DNA of 64,000 nucleotides. It comes from Nocardioides speluncae (GTDB taxonomy: Bacteria; Actinomycetota; Actinomycetes; Propionibacteriales; Nocardioidaceae). Made by a program: the position numbers and the translations under genes. A model generated the notes under the pieces. It was not told the DNA's origin. It did not search any database and saw only the letters and a list, made by a program, of their open reading frames with translations. Location of the stretch: positions 372,001 through 436,000 of the forward strand of contig NZ_QEOO01000016.1 of assembly GCF_003121585.1 (NCBI RefSeq), given 5' to 3'. Below, piece by piece: positions 18,797 through 27,363 of this stretch (position 1 is the first letter of the stretch; every line of letters begins with the position of its first letter).

Positions 18797-19591
18797 TCAG
18801 CGTGCCGGAACCTTGGTGAACAGGCGACGCGACCACAGGTAGCCAAGCGCCGCGATCAGCACCGCCCACCCGATTGCCAGCCACAGGTCGTTGCCCGGCG
18901 AGTGGCCGGAGGTCAGCGCCCGCAGGCTGTCGATCATCGGCGTGAACGGCTGGTTCTCGGCGAAGTGGCGCAGCCCCCACGGCATCTCGTCGGTCGGCAC
19001 GAACCCGCTGCTGATGAACGGCAGCAGGACCAGGAACATCGGGGTGTTGCTCGCGGTCTCGACGCTGTCGGCGGCCAGCCCCATCCCGACGGTGAGCCAG
19101 GTCAGCGCGAAGGTGAGCAGGACGATCAGACCGAACGCCGCCAGCCACTCGCCCACGCTGGCGTCGGACCGGTAGCCCAGCAGTACGGCGAAGCCGAGCG
19201 TCACCACGACCGCCACCAGCGACTTGAGCACCGCGCCCAGCACGTGGCCGGTCAGCACCGAGACCTTCGCGATGTCCATGGTCCGGAACCGGGCGATGAT
19301 GCCGCCGGTCATGTCCATCGCCACCGAGATCGCCGTACCCAGGGCCACGCTCGCCACCGCCATGATCAGGATGCCGGGGGTGATGTACTCCAGGTAGTCG
19401 GTGCGATCGGCGCCGGTCGGGGCGCCGGGCAGACCGGCCCCCATCGTGCCGCCGAACACGTAGACGAACAGCAGCAGGAACAGGATCGGCTGGGCCACCA
19501 GCATGATCGCCAGCGACGGGTAGCGGACCCAGTGCAGCAGGTTGCGGCGCAGCATGGTGACTGAGTCGCGGACGGCGTACGTGGTGCTCAT
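18797..19591 (-). CDS. ABC-2 type exporter permease (drug-resistance type)
   Basis: 264 residues with six predicted membrane segments. These include SLAIMLVAQPILFLLLFVYVF, VLKSLVAVVVTLGFAVLL, LIVLLTFALTWLTVGMGLA and a last one near the C terminus. This is the DrrB-like permease pattern, with the conserved short motif EYITPGILI. It pairs with the ATPase encoded just upstream, whose stop overlaps its ATG at 19591 by 4 bases. It probably exports a hydrophobic drug or lipid. Confidence 0.9.
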   Translation of the reverse strand: MSTTYAVRDSVTMLRRNLLHWVRYPSLAIMLVAQPILFLLLFVYVFGGTMGAGLPGAPTGADRTDYLEYITPGILIMAVASVALGTAISVAMDMTGGIIARFRTMDIAKVSVLTGHVLGAVLKSLVAVVVTLGFAVLLGYRSDASVGEWLAAFGLIVLLTFALTWLTVGMGLAADSVETASNTPMFLVLLPFISSGFVPTDEMPWGLRHFAENQPFTPMIDSLRALTSGHSPGNDLWLAIGWAVLIAALGYLWSRRLFTKVPAR

Positions 19592-20493
19592 GCGAGCACC
19601 TCCTTCTCTTCGGTCGTGGCATCGGTGGTGGGGTGGCCGGTAAGGGCCAGGAAGACGTCGTCCAGGTCGGCGGTCTCGACGGTCACCCCGGCGACCTCGC
19701 TGTCGTCCAGGCCGTCGAGGATCTTGCGCAGCGAGGCGACGCTGCCGTCGCTGGCGAGCCGCTCGCTGCGCCCGTCGGTGAACTCGACCTGCACGTGGCC
19801 GCCCGGCACCTGCCGCTTGAGCTCGGCCGGGGTGCCCTCGGCGACCAGCCGGCCACCGTCGAGTACGGCGACCCGGTCGGCGAGCGCGTCGGCCTCCTCC
19901 AGGTACTGCGTGGTGAGCAGCACGGTCACGCCGTCGGCCACCTGCTCCCGCACGATCGACCACAGCTCGCGCCGGCTGCGCGGGTCCAGGCCGGTGGTCG
20001 GCTCGTCGAGGAAGATCAGCCGGGGCCGGGCGATCAGCGTCATCGCCAGGTCCAGCCTCCGCTTCATGCCGCCGGAGTAGGTCTGCGCCCGCCGGTCGGC
20101 GGCGTCGACCAGGTCGAGCCGCGCGAGCAGCGCGTCGACGCTGGCCTTCGCCGTCGCTCGGTCGAGGTGAGCCAGGTCGGCCATCAGCCGCAGGTTCTCC
20201 CGGCCGGTGAGCAGTTCGTCGATGGCGGAGAACTGCCCGGTGAGGCCGATCGTGCGACGGACCGCGTCGGACTCGCGCCGTACGTCGTGACCGGCGACCC
20301 GCACCTCGCCGTCGTCGGCGGTGAGCAGGGTCGAGCAGATGTTGACCGTGGTGGTCTTACCGGCACCGTTCGGCCCGAGGAGGGCGTAGACCGTGCCGGT
20401 GGGCACGGTCAGGTCAATGCCGTCGAGGACGGTGTGGTCGCCGTACGCCTTGCGCAGTCCGGAGACCTCCATCATGGGTGTTGTGAGGTTCAT
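19588..20493 (-). CDS. ABC exporter ATP-binding protein (DrrA-like)
   Basis: 301 residues. Walker A is LLGPNGAGKTTT (near 39-50), the ABC signature is YSGGMKRRLDL, Walker B is LIFLDEPTTGLDP, and the switch His is replaced by Gln (LLTTQYLEEAD), which is common in DrrA-type ATPases. The C-terminal 80 residues are the extra domain found in drug-export ATPases. It drives the permease encoded next. It is the first gene of the operon ATPase-permease-MerR. Confidence 0.93.
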   Translation of the reverse strand: MNLTTPMMEVSGLRKAYGDHTVLDGIDLTVPTGTVYALLGPNGAGKTTTVNICSTLLTADDGEVRVAGHDVRRESDAVRRTIGLTGQFSAIDELLTGRENLRLMADLAHLDRATAKASVDALLARLDLVDAADRRAQTYSGGMKRRLDLAMTLIARPRLIFLDEPTTGLDPRSRRELWSIVREQVADGVTVLLTTQYLEEADALADRVAVLDGGRLVAEGTPAELKRQVPGGHVQVEFTDGRSERLASDGSVASLRKILDGLDDSEVAGVTVETADLDDVFLALTGHPTTDATTEEKEVLA

Positions 20494-20499
20494 GCGGAC

Positions 20500-20526
20500 T
20501 AGCGTCGAGGGTTGACGCTACGTCAA
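20500..20526. promoter_or_regulatory. Overlapping palindromes upstream of the ABC operon, probable MerR operator
   Basis: Two inverted repeats overlap just before the ATPase start at 20493: TAGCGTC-N7-GACGCTA (20500-20520) and TTGAC-N5-GTCAA (20512-20526). Read in the gene direction, the latter contains a TTGACG that could serve as -35, followed 19 bases later by TAGTCC. A stretched spacer of about 19 bases is the hallmark of MerR-controlled promoters. The MerR gene closes this operon. Confidence 0.5.
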
Positions 20527-20559
20527 GGTCAAGCCCGTATTTTCAGAGCCGTTGCGAGG

Positions 20560-21117
20560 TCAGTCGAGGACGAGCGCGGCGAGGTCGCGCGCAGCCCGCG
20601 CGGGGCGCTGGCCGTCCTGGGTGGCACCCATCACCAGCGTGCCCTCGATCAGGAGGTGCAACTGCTCGGCGGCACGTGCCGGGCGGCGGTGCCCCAGGGC
20701 CTTCAGCTCGCGCACGAGGAGCTCGCGCAGGCGCTGCCGGAAGGCCTCGGTCTCGGCGTGGGCAGGGTGGTCGGGATCGGCGAACGTGAGGTCGCTCGCG
20801 AAGTAGCGACAGCCGCGGAACTCGTCGTTCGAGACCAGCTCGTCGAGCCGGTCGAACAGCCCGAGCAGCCGGCGCCGGGGGTCTGTCGAGCCGGCCAGCG
20901 CCTGTTCGTACCAGGCAAGGTCCTCGTCGGCCGCGCGGCGGAGCACCGCCGCGACCAGGCCGTCCTTGCCGCCGAAGTGCTCGTAGAGCGACCGGCGCGC
21001 GACGTTGGCCTCCTTGAGCAGCGCGTCCACGCCGACCGCTGGTCCGCGTGCGTAGAACAGCTCCTGAGCCGCGGTGAGCAGCCGCTCCCGAGGCCCGGGC
21101 TGGGTCGTCGTAGCCAT
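20560..21117 (-). CDS. TetR-family transcriptional regulator
   Basis: 185 residues. The N-terminal HTH reads ERLLTAAQELFYARG, then VGVDALLKEANVARRSLYEHF. The remainder is the helical ligand-binding domain. ATG 21117 is followed upstream by two copies of a palindrome (21142-21186) shared with the divergent SnoaL-like gene. It most likely represses itself and that gene and is released by an unknown small molecule. Confidence 0.92.
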   Translation of the reverse strand: MATTTQPGPRERLLTAAQELFYARGPAVGVDALLKEANVARRSLYEHFGGKDGLVAAVLRRAADEDLAWYEQALAGSTDPRRRLLGLFDRLDELVSNDEFRGCRYFASDLTFADPDHPAHAETEAFRQRLRELLVRELKALGHRRPARAAEQLHLLIEGTLVMGATQDGQRPARAARDLAALVLD

Positions 21118-21141
21118 CCGTTGCGGCCTTCCTCTTGCCAG

Positions 21142-21157
21142 TAGATCGACCAGTCTA
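21142..21157. promoter_or_regulatory. TetR operator copy 1
   Basis: TAGA-TCGACCA-GTCTA, a nearly symmetric copy of the same site found 25 bases further right. It lies in the gap between the divergent TetR and SnoaL-like genes. Confidence 0.6.
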
Positions 21158-21166
21158 TATCGTCGT

Positions 21167-21186
21167 GATAGACCGACCAGTCTATC
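21167..21186. promoter_or_regulatory. TetR operator copy 2
   Basis: GATAGAC-CGACCA-GTCTATC, a perfect 7-bp inverted repeat with a 6-bp spacer, 20 bases upstream of the SnoaL-like gene. With copy 1 it forms a tandem operator spaced by 25 bases, about two and a half helical turns. Its sequence and position are typical of TetR control. Confidence 0.7.
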
Positions 21187-21205
21187 TATCAAGGGAGCGA
21201 GCGAC

Positions 21206-21607
21206 ATGAGCACATCGGCAACGACCGCCGCCACCAACGAGACCGCCGAGACCATCGGCCGTTTCAACGACGCCTTCCGGCGCGGCGACACCGACGCGCT
21301 CGCCGCCCTCGTCCACGACGACTGCGTGATGGTGTCGGCCCAGCCGGCGCCTGACGGCACGCCGTACGTCGGCAAGGACGCGTGCGTCGCCTTCTGGGCC
21401 GAGCTTATGCGTGACGAGTCGACCACCTTCGAGGTCAACCACGTGTTCGCCGACGGCGAGTGGGGCGCGGTGCGGTGGCGATACCGCTTCGGCCCGACCG
21501 ACGCGGAGTCCGTGCTCGGCGTCAACGTGACCCGGGTCAGCGAGGGCAAGGTCATCGAGCAGCTCGGCTACACCAAGACCCCGGGCGACCTCCCGCTGCC
21601 GGACTGA
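21206..21607 (+). CDS. SnoaL-like (NTF2-fold) protein
   Basis: 133 residues. The pattern FNDAFRRGDTDALAALVHDDCVMV and later WGAVRWRYRF fits the SnoaL/NTF2 cone fold, which binds small hydrophobic ligands and sometimes catalyses isomerisation or cyclisation. The reaction cannot be told. ATG 21206 lies downstream of two TetR-type palindromes, so expression is probably induced when the neighbouring TetR repressor binds its ligand. Confidence 0.82.
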   Translation: MSTSATTAATNETAETIGRFNDAFRRGDTDALAALVHDDCVMVSAQPAPDGTPYVGKDACVAFWAELMRDESTTFEVNHVFADGEWGAVRWRYRFGPTDAESVLGVNVTRVSEGKVIEQLGYTKTPGDLPLPD

Positions 21608-21610
21608 CGG

Positions 21611-22183
21611 CTAGTAGACCGCCGACTCCGTGCTGCCCTCCTGCCAGCGCCGCTCCAGCGTCATGCCGAGCAGCGCAAGCAGCGGTGCGTCCGAGGTCAG
21701 GCTGAGTGCCGCCAAGGCGGGCTCGTCGAACACGGCGCCGTACTCGCCTGCCGACTTGACCGCGCCCGTCCACATCCGGAACAGGATCCGTACGACGCTG
21801 GCCTTGCGCGGCGCCTGGATGGAGATGTGGTGTCCGATCACCATCACCGGGTTCGCCGCGGCGTCGTAGAAGCCCATCTGCCGCGGCTCGGACTTGTACA
21901 TCCAGGCGAGCTCCGCGCCGGTCGCAAAGCTCACGGCCCACTTCTCGCGTACGGCGACCTGCGGGTCGCGGCCCGGAATGTGCGCCGCGCGGACCACCTG
22001 CTCACCGGTGGCCGAGTCGGTGACCACGAGCGCGCCCTTGGACAGGTCGGCTCGGAGCACTCGGCCGTTGTGGTGAATCTCCAGGCGGTCGCTGAGCATG
22101 CCGCCACGCGCGGTCGCCAGCGTGGCGTCGCCGTCAGTGACCGCCCATTCGCCGCCGGATCTGCGGATGACCAGTCTCAGCAT
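21611..22183 (-). CDS. Conserved hypothetical protein (possibly LURP-one-like)
   Basis: 190 residues, soluble, without signal peptide or membrane segment. The pattern of alternating strands (LEIHHNGRVLRADLSKGALVVTD is one edge) and the phrase GFYDAAANPVMVIGHHISI loosely resemble the LURP-one/tubby-like beta-barrel fold, but I cannot confirm it. It ends 3 bases from the end of the convergent SnoaL-like gene and lies downstream of the ECF41 gene on the same strand (18-base gap), so it may be co-transcribed with it. Confidence 0.65.
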   Translation of the reverse strand: MLRLVIRRSGGEWAVTDGDATLATARGGMLSDRLEIHHNGRVLRADLSKGALVVTDSATGEQVVRAAHIPGRDPQVAVREKWAVSFATGAELAWMYKSEPRQMGFYDAAANPVMVIGHHISIQAPRKASVVRILFRMWTGAVKSAGEYGAVFDEPALAALSLTSDAPLLALLGMTLERRWQEGSTESAVY

Positions 22184-22201
22184 GGCTCCACTCTGGCCGG
22201 A

Positions 22202-23125
22202 CTACCGACCGCCCAGCAAGGCGCTGAGGTCGCCGACCGGACCGAGGTGGCCCAGCTTCTGCGGGTTGAGGACGTTGTGCAGCCGGGTGATCCGGCCGCC
22301 GTCGACGTCGATCGTCATCACGCCGAGCAGCGCGCCGCCGGCGTCGCGGGTCAGCAGCGCCGGCTGGCCGTTGGCGTCCCCGAGCTCGAGGCGTACGTCG
22401 ATGCGCTCGCCTTGGCGCATCAGGCCCACGAGGAACCGGGTGACCGCGAGGGCGCCCGCCATCGGCTTCCGGATCGCCGGCGCCCGGCCACCGCCGTCGC
22501 CGACGAACACCACGTCGTCGGCGAGCAGCCGCTCCAGGCCGGCGACGTCGCCCTCGCCGAGCGCGGCCACGAACTGCGAGGCGAGCCGCTCGCGGCGCTC
22601 CCGGGACGGGTCGAACCGCGGCGTGCCGTCCTCGATGCGCTTGCGTGCCCGGGCGAAGATCTGCCGGCAGTTGGTCGCGCTCTTGTCGACGACCTCGGCG
22701 ATGTCGTCGTACTCGTAGCCGACGACCTCCCGCAGCACGAACACCGCACGCTCGACCGGCGTCAGTGCCTCGAGCAGCACGAGGAACGCCGTACTCACGG
22801 TCTCGTCGAGGTCGAACCGGTGGGCCGGGTCGCCGTCGTCGGCGGCCACGATCGGCTCCGGCAGCCACGGCCCGACGTACTGCTCGCGGCGCACGCGCGC
22901 CGACCGCAGGGTGTCGATGGCGATCCGGGTGGTGACGGTGGTGGCGTAGGCGTCGAGGTTGTCCACCTCCATGCCGTCCTGGGCACTGCGGTGCAGCCGT
23001 AGGAAGGCCTCCTGAACGACGTCCTCCGCCTCCGCCACGCTGCCAAGCATCCGGTAGGCGATCGAGAACATCAGGGGCCGGAGCCGGTCGTGCGCCGCGC
23101 CGAGATCCATCACCTCTCGATCCAA
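22202..23125 (-). CDS. ECF41-family sigma factor with C-terminal SnoaL-like domain
   Basis: About 307 residues. Sigma region 2 (SIAYRMLGSVAEAEDVVQEA) and region 4 (LTPVERAVFVLREVVGYEY, then KSATNCRQIFARAR) are followed by an NTF2/SnoaL-like domain. In that domain two ECF41 hallmarks are visible: DGGG near residue 215 and NPQKL near the end, close to the usual NPDKL. In this family the extra domain replaces an anti-sigma factor and tunes activity. The start is uncertain: ATG 23125 or ATG 23110. The divergent epimerase gene carries the promoter this family is known to read. Confidence 0.92.
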   Translation of the reverse strand: MDREVMDLGAAHDRLRPLMFSIAYRMLGSVAEAEDVVQEAFLRLHRSAQDGMEVDNLDAYATTVTTRIAIDTLRSARVRREQYVGPWLPEPIVAADDGDPAHRFDLDETVSTAFLVLLEALTPVERAVFVLREVVGYEYDDIAEVVDKSATNCRQIFARARKRIEDGTPRFDPSRERRERLASQFVAALGEGDVAGLERLLADDVVFVGDGGGRAPAIRKPMAGALAVTRFLVGLMRQGERIDVRLELGDANGQPALLTRDAGGALLGVMTIDVDGGRITRLHNVLNPQKLGHLGPVGDLSALLGGR

Positions 23126-23137
23126 CCACTGGTCCGG

Positions 23138-23164
23138 TTGTCACAGGGGCCGGGGCTATCTCGT
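23138..23164 (+). promoter_or_regulatory. ECF41-type promoter of the epimerase gene
   Basis: TGTCACA (23138-23144), a 16-base spacer, then CGTC (23161-23164). This matches the published ECF41 consensus (TGTCACA-N16-CGTC). It reads toward the epimerase gene at 23200 and sits just outside the sigma gene, as is usual for the family's target. Confidence 0.8.
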
Positions 23165-23199
23165 CGGACGGGGCGACAACCGAACGAAGGGAAAGAACA

Positions 23200-24144
23200 A
23201 TGCGAGTCTTCATCGCGGGCGCGACCGGAGCGCTGGGCAGCCGGCTGGTGCCGATCCTGGTGGACGCGGGGCACGAGGTCTTCGGGAGCACCCGGCACGA
23301 GGGTGCCGTGGCCGGCCTTGAGGCGCAGGGGGCGACCGGCGTGGTCATGGACCCGCTCGACGCCGAGAGCGTGCGGTCCGCCGTGGCGGCCGCCAAACCC
23401 GACGTCATCGTCCACCAGCTCACCGCGCTGGGCGCGATGAGCGGCAACCCGAAGAAGTTCGACAAGGACTTCGCGATGACCAACCGGCTGCGGACCGAGG
23501 GCACCGACCACCTGCTCGCGGCCGCCCGGGAGGCCGGCGTACGCCGGGTGGTCGCGCAGAGCTACACGACCTGGCCGAACGAGCGCACCGGCGCCTGGGT
23601 CAAGACCGAGGATGACCCGCTGATTGACGACCCGGGCAAGGAGGCGCGCGAGTCGCTGGCGGCCATCCGGTACGTCGAGCGAGCCGTCACGACCGCGCCC
23701 GGCATCGAGGGCCTGGCGCTGCGCTACGGCAGCTTCTACGGACCGGGCAACGCCGCGTCGCGCACCGGCACCATGGGCGAGATGGTCCGCCACCGGAAGT
23801 TCCCCGTGGTCGGCGGCGGCACCGGCGTCTGGTCGTTCATCCACATCGACGACGCTGCGGCCGCGACCGCGGCGGCGGTGGAGCGGGGCGCGCCCGGCAT
23901 CTACAACGTCGTGGACGACGAGCCCGCGCCGGTGTCCGAGTGGCTGCCGTACCTGGCCGAGCAGCTCGGCGGCAAGCCGCCGATGCGGCTGCCGGCATGG
24001 CTGGCCAGGCCGATGCTCGGCGAGCTCGGGCTTGCCCTGATGACCTCGGTGCGAGGCTCGTCGAACGCCAAGGCCAAGCGCGAGCTGGGCTGGACGCCCG
24101 GATACCCGAGCTGGCGAGAGGGCTTCCGGAAAGGCTTGGGCTGA
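23200..24144 (+). CDS. NAD-dependent epimerase/dehydratase-like protein, probable ECF41 target
   Basis: 314 residues, an extended short-chain dehydrogenase. The NAD-binding loop is FIAGATGALGSRLVP (near 4-18). The usual YxxxK appears weakened: the equivalent region reads SLAAIRYVERAVTTA, with Tyr but Glu-Arg instead of xxxK. Substrate unknown; ECF41 partners are often oxidoreductases or epimerases of unknown reaction. ATG 23200 has GAAGGGAAAG before it and an ECF41 promoter 36-62 bases upstream, so transcription by the neighbouring sigma factor is likely. Confidence 0.88.
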   Translation: MRVFIAGATGALGSRLVPILVDAGHEVFGSTRHEGAVAGLEAQGATGVVMDPLDAESVRSAVAAAKPDVIVHQLTALGAMSGNPKKFDKDFAMTNRLRTEGTDHLLAAAREAGVRRVVAQSYTTWPNERTGAWVKTEDDPLIDDPGKEARESLAAIRYVERAVTTAPGIEGLALRYGSFYGPGNAASRTGTMGEMVRHRKFPVVGGGTGVWSFIHIDDAAAATAAAVERGAPGIYNVVDDEPAPVSEWLPYLAEQLGGKPPMRLPAWLARPMLGELGLALMTSVRGSSNAKAKRELGWTPGYPSWREGFRKGLG

Positions 24145-24230
24145 GCAGTCGGGGTGGTCGACAAGGGGTGACAAGCCTTGGGCGAGGGGTGTCGGATGGG
24201 GGTCGTGGCAACCAGACGAGGAGCAACGTG

Positions 24231-24602
24231 ATGCCCAGGTACCTGATGGCGGTCTACGGCCCGGCGGAGTTCGACGAGAACTACGGCTACCCGTCGCGGG
24301 AGGAGATGCTGCAGTCATTCGCCGAAACCGAGGCCTTCAACGAGCGGCTCAAGGCCAGCGGCCACTGGGTCTTCGCCGACGGCCTCGACCAGGCGTCGAC
24401 GACGGCGGCCGTCGTCGACGGGCAGGGTGAGGAGCCGCTGGTGACCGACGGGCCCTACCTGGAGACCAAGGAGCACATCGGCGGCTTCTGGGTGATCGAC
24501 GTACCCGACCGCGACCTCGCCCTCGAGCTTGCCGCCGAGGCCTCGAAGGCCTGCCGCGGCAAGGTCGAGGTCCGGCCGTTCAACACCGAGGTGCCGGGCT
24601 GA
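24231..24602 (+). CDS. DGPF/YCII-related protein
   Basis: 123 residues. MPRYLMAVYGPAEF at the start and VTDGPYLETKEHIGGFWVID in the middle are the DGPF-domain signature (here DGPY). These small proteins usually sit beside ECF sigma factors and their function is unknown. ATG 24231 has GAGGAG upstream. The 86-base gap after the epimerase gene shows no second ECF41 promoter, so it is probably transcribed with that gene, or from a promoter I do not recognise. Confidence 0.88.
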   Translation: MPRYLMAVYGPAEFDENYGYPSREEMLQSFAETEAFNERLKASGHWVFADGLDQASTTAAVVDGQGEEPLVTDGPYLETKEHIGGFWVIDVPDRDLALELAAEASKACRGKVEVRPFNTEVPG

Positions 24603-24611
24603 GCGAGGCGG

Positions 24612-25574
24612 TCAGTCCAGCGCGCGGGCGTAGCGGGTCGCGAGCTTGCGCACCTCGTCGGCCAGCTCCGGCGCTTCCGCCACCGAGAAGTCGAGGTCGA
24701 GCATGCTGAGGTACCGCAGCAGCATGCCCGGGTCGTCCGATCCGGCGTCCAGGTAGCACGACGACTCGTCGATCTCCGTCAGCTCGCCCGCCGTCGCCGG
24801 CAGCCGGGCCGCGACCACGGACAACGGCGCGAGCACCCGGATCCGGGCGCGGAACTCCCACATCGCCTGCGACACGCCCCGGTCGACGTACGACGCAACG
24901 CCCTCGGACGGCAGCTCGCGGGGCGTGAAGCGCGGGCCGGTCGGGATCCGCGGAGTCAGCCGGTCGACGCGGAAGGTGCGCCAGTCCGCGCGGTCCAGGT
25001 CGTAGGCGACGAGGTACCACCTGCCCCGCATGTGCGCGAGCCGGTACGGCTCGGCAGTGCGCAGCGACGTCGTACCCGAGTGGGTCGCGTAGTCGAACCG
25101 CAGCTGCTCGTGGTCGCGGCACACCGCCGCGAGCGTCGTCAGCACCGACGGATCCACCACCGGCCCCGACGGCCCTGCCGACGGCACCGACACCAGATAG
25201 CTTTGCAGCGCGTTCACGCGGTGCCGCAGCCGCGACGGCAGCACCTGCTCCAGCTTCGCCAGCGCCCGCACGGACGTCTCCTCGATGCCCGCCACCGACC
25301 CGCCGGCCGCCGTACGAAGCCCCACCGCGACCGCCACCGCCTCCTCGTCGTCGAGGAGCAGCGGCGGCAACGCGGCGCCGGCGCCGAGCCGGTAGCCGCC
25401 GGCCACGCCGGGCGTCGCGTCGACCGGATAGCCGAGCGACCGCAGCCGCTCCACATCGTTGCGCACGGTCCGCGTCGTCACGCCCAGCCGCGACGCAAGC
25501 TCCGGGCCGGTCCAGTGCTGGTGGGCCTGCATCAGGGACAGCAGCTTCAGCAGTCGTGCCGAGGTCTCCAACAT
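24612..25574 (-). CDS. WYL-domain transcriptional regulator (YafY family)
   Basis: 320 residues. The N-terminal HTH is SARLLKLLSLMQAHQHWTGP, then ASRLGVTTRTVRNDVERL. A WYL domain follows (about 140-220, with RGRWYLVAYDLDRADWRTFR), then a WCX C-terminal extension. WYL domains are thought to bind small ligands or nucleic acids. ATG 25574 is chosen because the HTH begins directly; the frame is open to 25616. It diverges from the epoxide hydrolase and probably controls it. Confidence 0.92.
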   Translation of the reverse strand: MLETSARLLKLLSLMQAHQHWTGPELASRLGVTTRTVRNDVERLRSLGYPVDATPGVAGGYRLGAGAALPPLLLDDEEAVAVAVGLRTAAGGSVAGIEETSVRALAKLEQVLPSRLRHRVNALQSYLVSVPSAGPSGPVVDPSVLTTLAAVCRDHEQLRFDYATHSGTTSLRTAEPYRLAHMRGRWYLVAYDLDRADWRTFRVDRLTPRIPTGPRFTPRELPSEGVASYVDRGVSQAMWEFRARIRVLAPLSVVAARLPATAGELTEIDESSCYLDAGSDDPGMLLRYLSMLDLDFSVAEAPELADEVRKLATRYARALD

Positions 25575-25636
25575 TGCTTCAGCATCGTAGCGAATGAGGA
25601 ACGAACCTTTCCGCATTGGCTCCTAGGGTTCTTGAC

Positions 25637-26833
25637 ATGACGACGAACCAGAACGACATCCGCCCCTTCCGCATCGACGTCCCGCAGGCCGACCTGGACG
25701 ACCTCCACGCGCGGCTCGCGAACACTCGCTGGCCCCGCGAGCTCGCCGGCCTGGGCTGGACCCGCGGCGTACCGACCAGCTACCTGCGGCAGATCGTGGA
25801 GTACTGGCAGACGGCGTACGACTGGCGCAAGGCCGAGGCTCGGCTGAACGAGCTTCCGCAGTTCGTCACCGAGATCGACGGCCAGCCGATCCACTTCGCG
25901 CACATCCGGTCGAGTGAGCCGAACGCCCGTCCGCTGCTGATGGTGCACGGCTGGCCCAGCTCGTACGTCGAGTTCGCCAAGGTCGTCGGCCCACTCACCG
26001 ACCCGGTCGCGCACGGCGGCAAGGCCGAGGACGCGGTGCACCTGGTCCTCCCGTCGATCCCGGGCTACGGCTTCTCCCCGCTCACCGGACCCGGCTGGGG
26101 CAACCTGTTCCGGGTCGCCGGCGCCTTCGCCGAGGTGATGACCCGGCTCGGGTACGACCGGTTCCTCGCGCAGGGCACCGATGTCGGATCCGGCATCGTC
26201 GGCATGCTGCCGATGGTCGCGCCGGGCCGAGTCATCGCGTCGCACATCAACGGGCCCGCGCCGTACCCGTTCGGTCCGGCCGTCGACCTCGAGCGCCTGG
26301 AGGGCAAGGACCGCGAGCGCGCCGAGGCGTTCAACGCCTGGCAGCAGGACGGCATCGGCTACCTGTCGATCCAGTCGACCCGGCCGCAGACGCTGTCGTA
26401 CGGGCTCACCGACTCACCTGTCGCCCAGCTCGCCTGGATCGTCGAGAAGTTCCAGGAGTGGACCGACCCGGCGAACGAGCTGCCCGAGGACGCCGTCGAC
26501 CTCGACCAGCTGCTCACGAACGTGAGCATCTACTGGTTCAACGAGCTCGGCTGGTCCTCGGCGCACTCTGTGTACGAGGGCATGGAGGCGTACCGGCAGT
26601 TCGCCACGCGGGCCGCTTCGGACGACGGAGAGAGCGGCGGCTGGGAGGCGCCGCCGATGCCGCCGACCGGCGTCGCCGTGTTCGCCGCCGACATGTCGGT
26701 CCGCCGCGACGTCGACCCGTACGGCGCCTACACCTCCTGGAACGAGTACGAGGCCGGCGGCCACTTCCCGGCCATGGAGGTGCCTGAGCTGCTGGTCGAC
26801 GACATCCGCACCTTCTTCCGGAGTCACCCGTAG
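25637..26833 (+). CDS. Epoxide hydrolase (EHN-type, alpha/beta hydrolase)
   Basis: 398 residues. The N-terminal EHN segment (RPFRIDVPQADLDDLHARLA) is followed by the alpha/beta-hydrolase core: oxyanion motif HGWPSSY near 104, nucleophile Asp in GTDVGSGI near 181, and the catalytic His in AGGHFPAMEVPELL near 381. It opens epoxides to diols; the natural substrate is unknown. ATG 25637 lies 7 bases after TAGGGT (25624-25629), a -10 box position that suggests a leaderless transcript. It is divergent from the WYL regulator. Confidence 0.93.
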   Translation: MTTNQNDIRPFRIDVPQADLDDLHARLANTRWPRELAGLGWTRGVPTSYLRQIVEYWQTAYDWRKAEARLNELPQFVTEIDGQPIHFAHIRSSEPNARPLLMVHGWPSSYVEFAKVVGPLTDPVAHGGKAEDAVHLVLPSIPGYGFSPLTGPGWGNLFRVAGAFAEVMTRLGYDRFLAQGTDVGSGIVGMLPMVAPGRVIASHINGPAPYPFGPAVDLERLEGKDRERAEAFNAWQQDGIGYLSIQSTRPQTLSYGLTDSPVAQLAWIVEKFQEWTDPANELPEDAVDLDQLLTNVSIYWFNELGWSSAHSVYEGMEAYRQFATRAASDDGESGGWEAPPMPPTGVAVFAADMSVRRDVDPYGAYTSWNEYEAGGHFPAMEVPELLVDDIRTFFRSHP

Positions 26834-26835
26834 CG

Positions 26836-27282
26836 TCAGCCTCGGATCACGATGCGACTGGCGGACGACCCGGTGGCGCAGACCTGCTCCTCGCCGACGA
26901 TGTGACACACGATGACGGAGGCGTTGGCGCTGGCCGGACCGCCCTTGAACGGATCGGCGAACGACGTGAAGTGAGCCGTGTGGACGTGCGGCTGGCCGTC
27001 ACAGACGACGGTGCCGTCCAAACCGCTCTCCGACCACGCACCGGTTCTGTCCTGGCTGGCACCGGCATGTGCCTCCTGGAAGTCCAGGGAGCCGGGCAGC
27101 TGCGGACAGGTGACCTGCACGCTGATGACGACGCCACCGCCCGGCGTCAGGTTTGCATGCTTGGCGATCGAGACCGTGATCCCGTCCGCCGCCGATGCCG
27201 GGGGCGGGACGACCGCCGGAGCGGCGAGTACTAGAAGAGCAGCAGTGCCGAAGGCCCGGCGCCGTGCTCGAGATCCCCTCAT
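26836..27282 (-). CDS. Small secreted protein of unknown function
   Basis: 148 residues. The signal peptide is AFGTAALLVLAAPAVVPPPA, ending ASA near residue 31. The remaining 115 residues are beta-rich with four cysteines that could form two disulfides. No family is recognised. ATG 27282 has AGGAGG 5 bases upstream, which decides the start over the longer open frame to 27534. It ends 2 bases from the convergent epoxide hydrolase. Confidence 0.78.
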   Translation of the reverse strand: MRGSRARRRAFGTAALLVLAAPAVVPPPASAADGITVSIAKHANLTPGGGVVISVQVTCPQLPGSLDFQEAHAGASQDRTGAWSESGLDGTVVCDGQPHVHTAHFTSFADPFKGGPASANASVIVCHIVGEEQVCATGSSASRIVIRG

Positions 27283-27363
27283 GGCTACCTCCTGATAGTC
27301 CGTGCTGGACCACCCGTCCCGAGCCCGGGATCGTCTGCTCAGAATAGCCCCGCGGGGGCCGCC

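Noticed and set aside
24145..24230. Second ECF41 promoter before the DGPF gene
   Set aside because: TCGACA and TGTCGG occur, but neither the motif nor the spacing matches TGTCACA-N16-CGTC.
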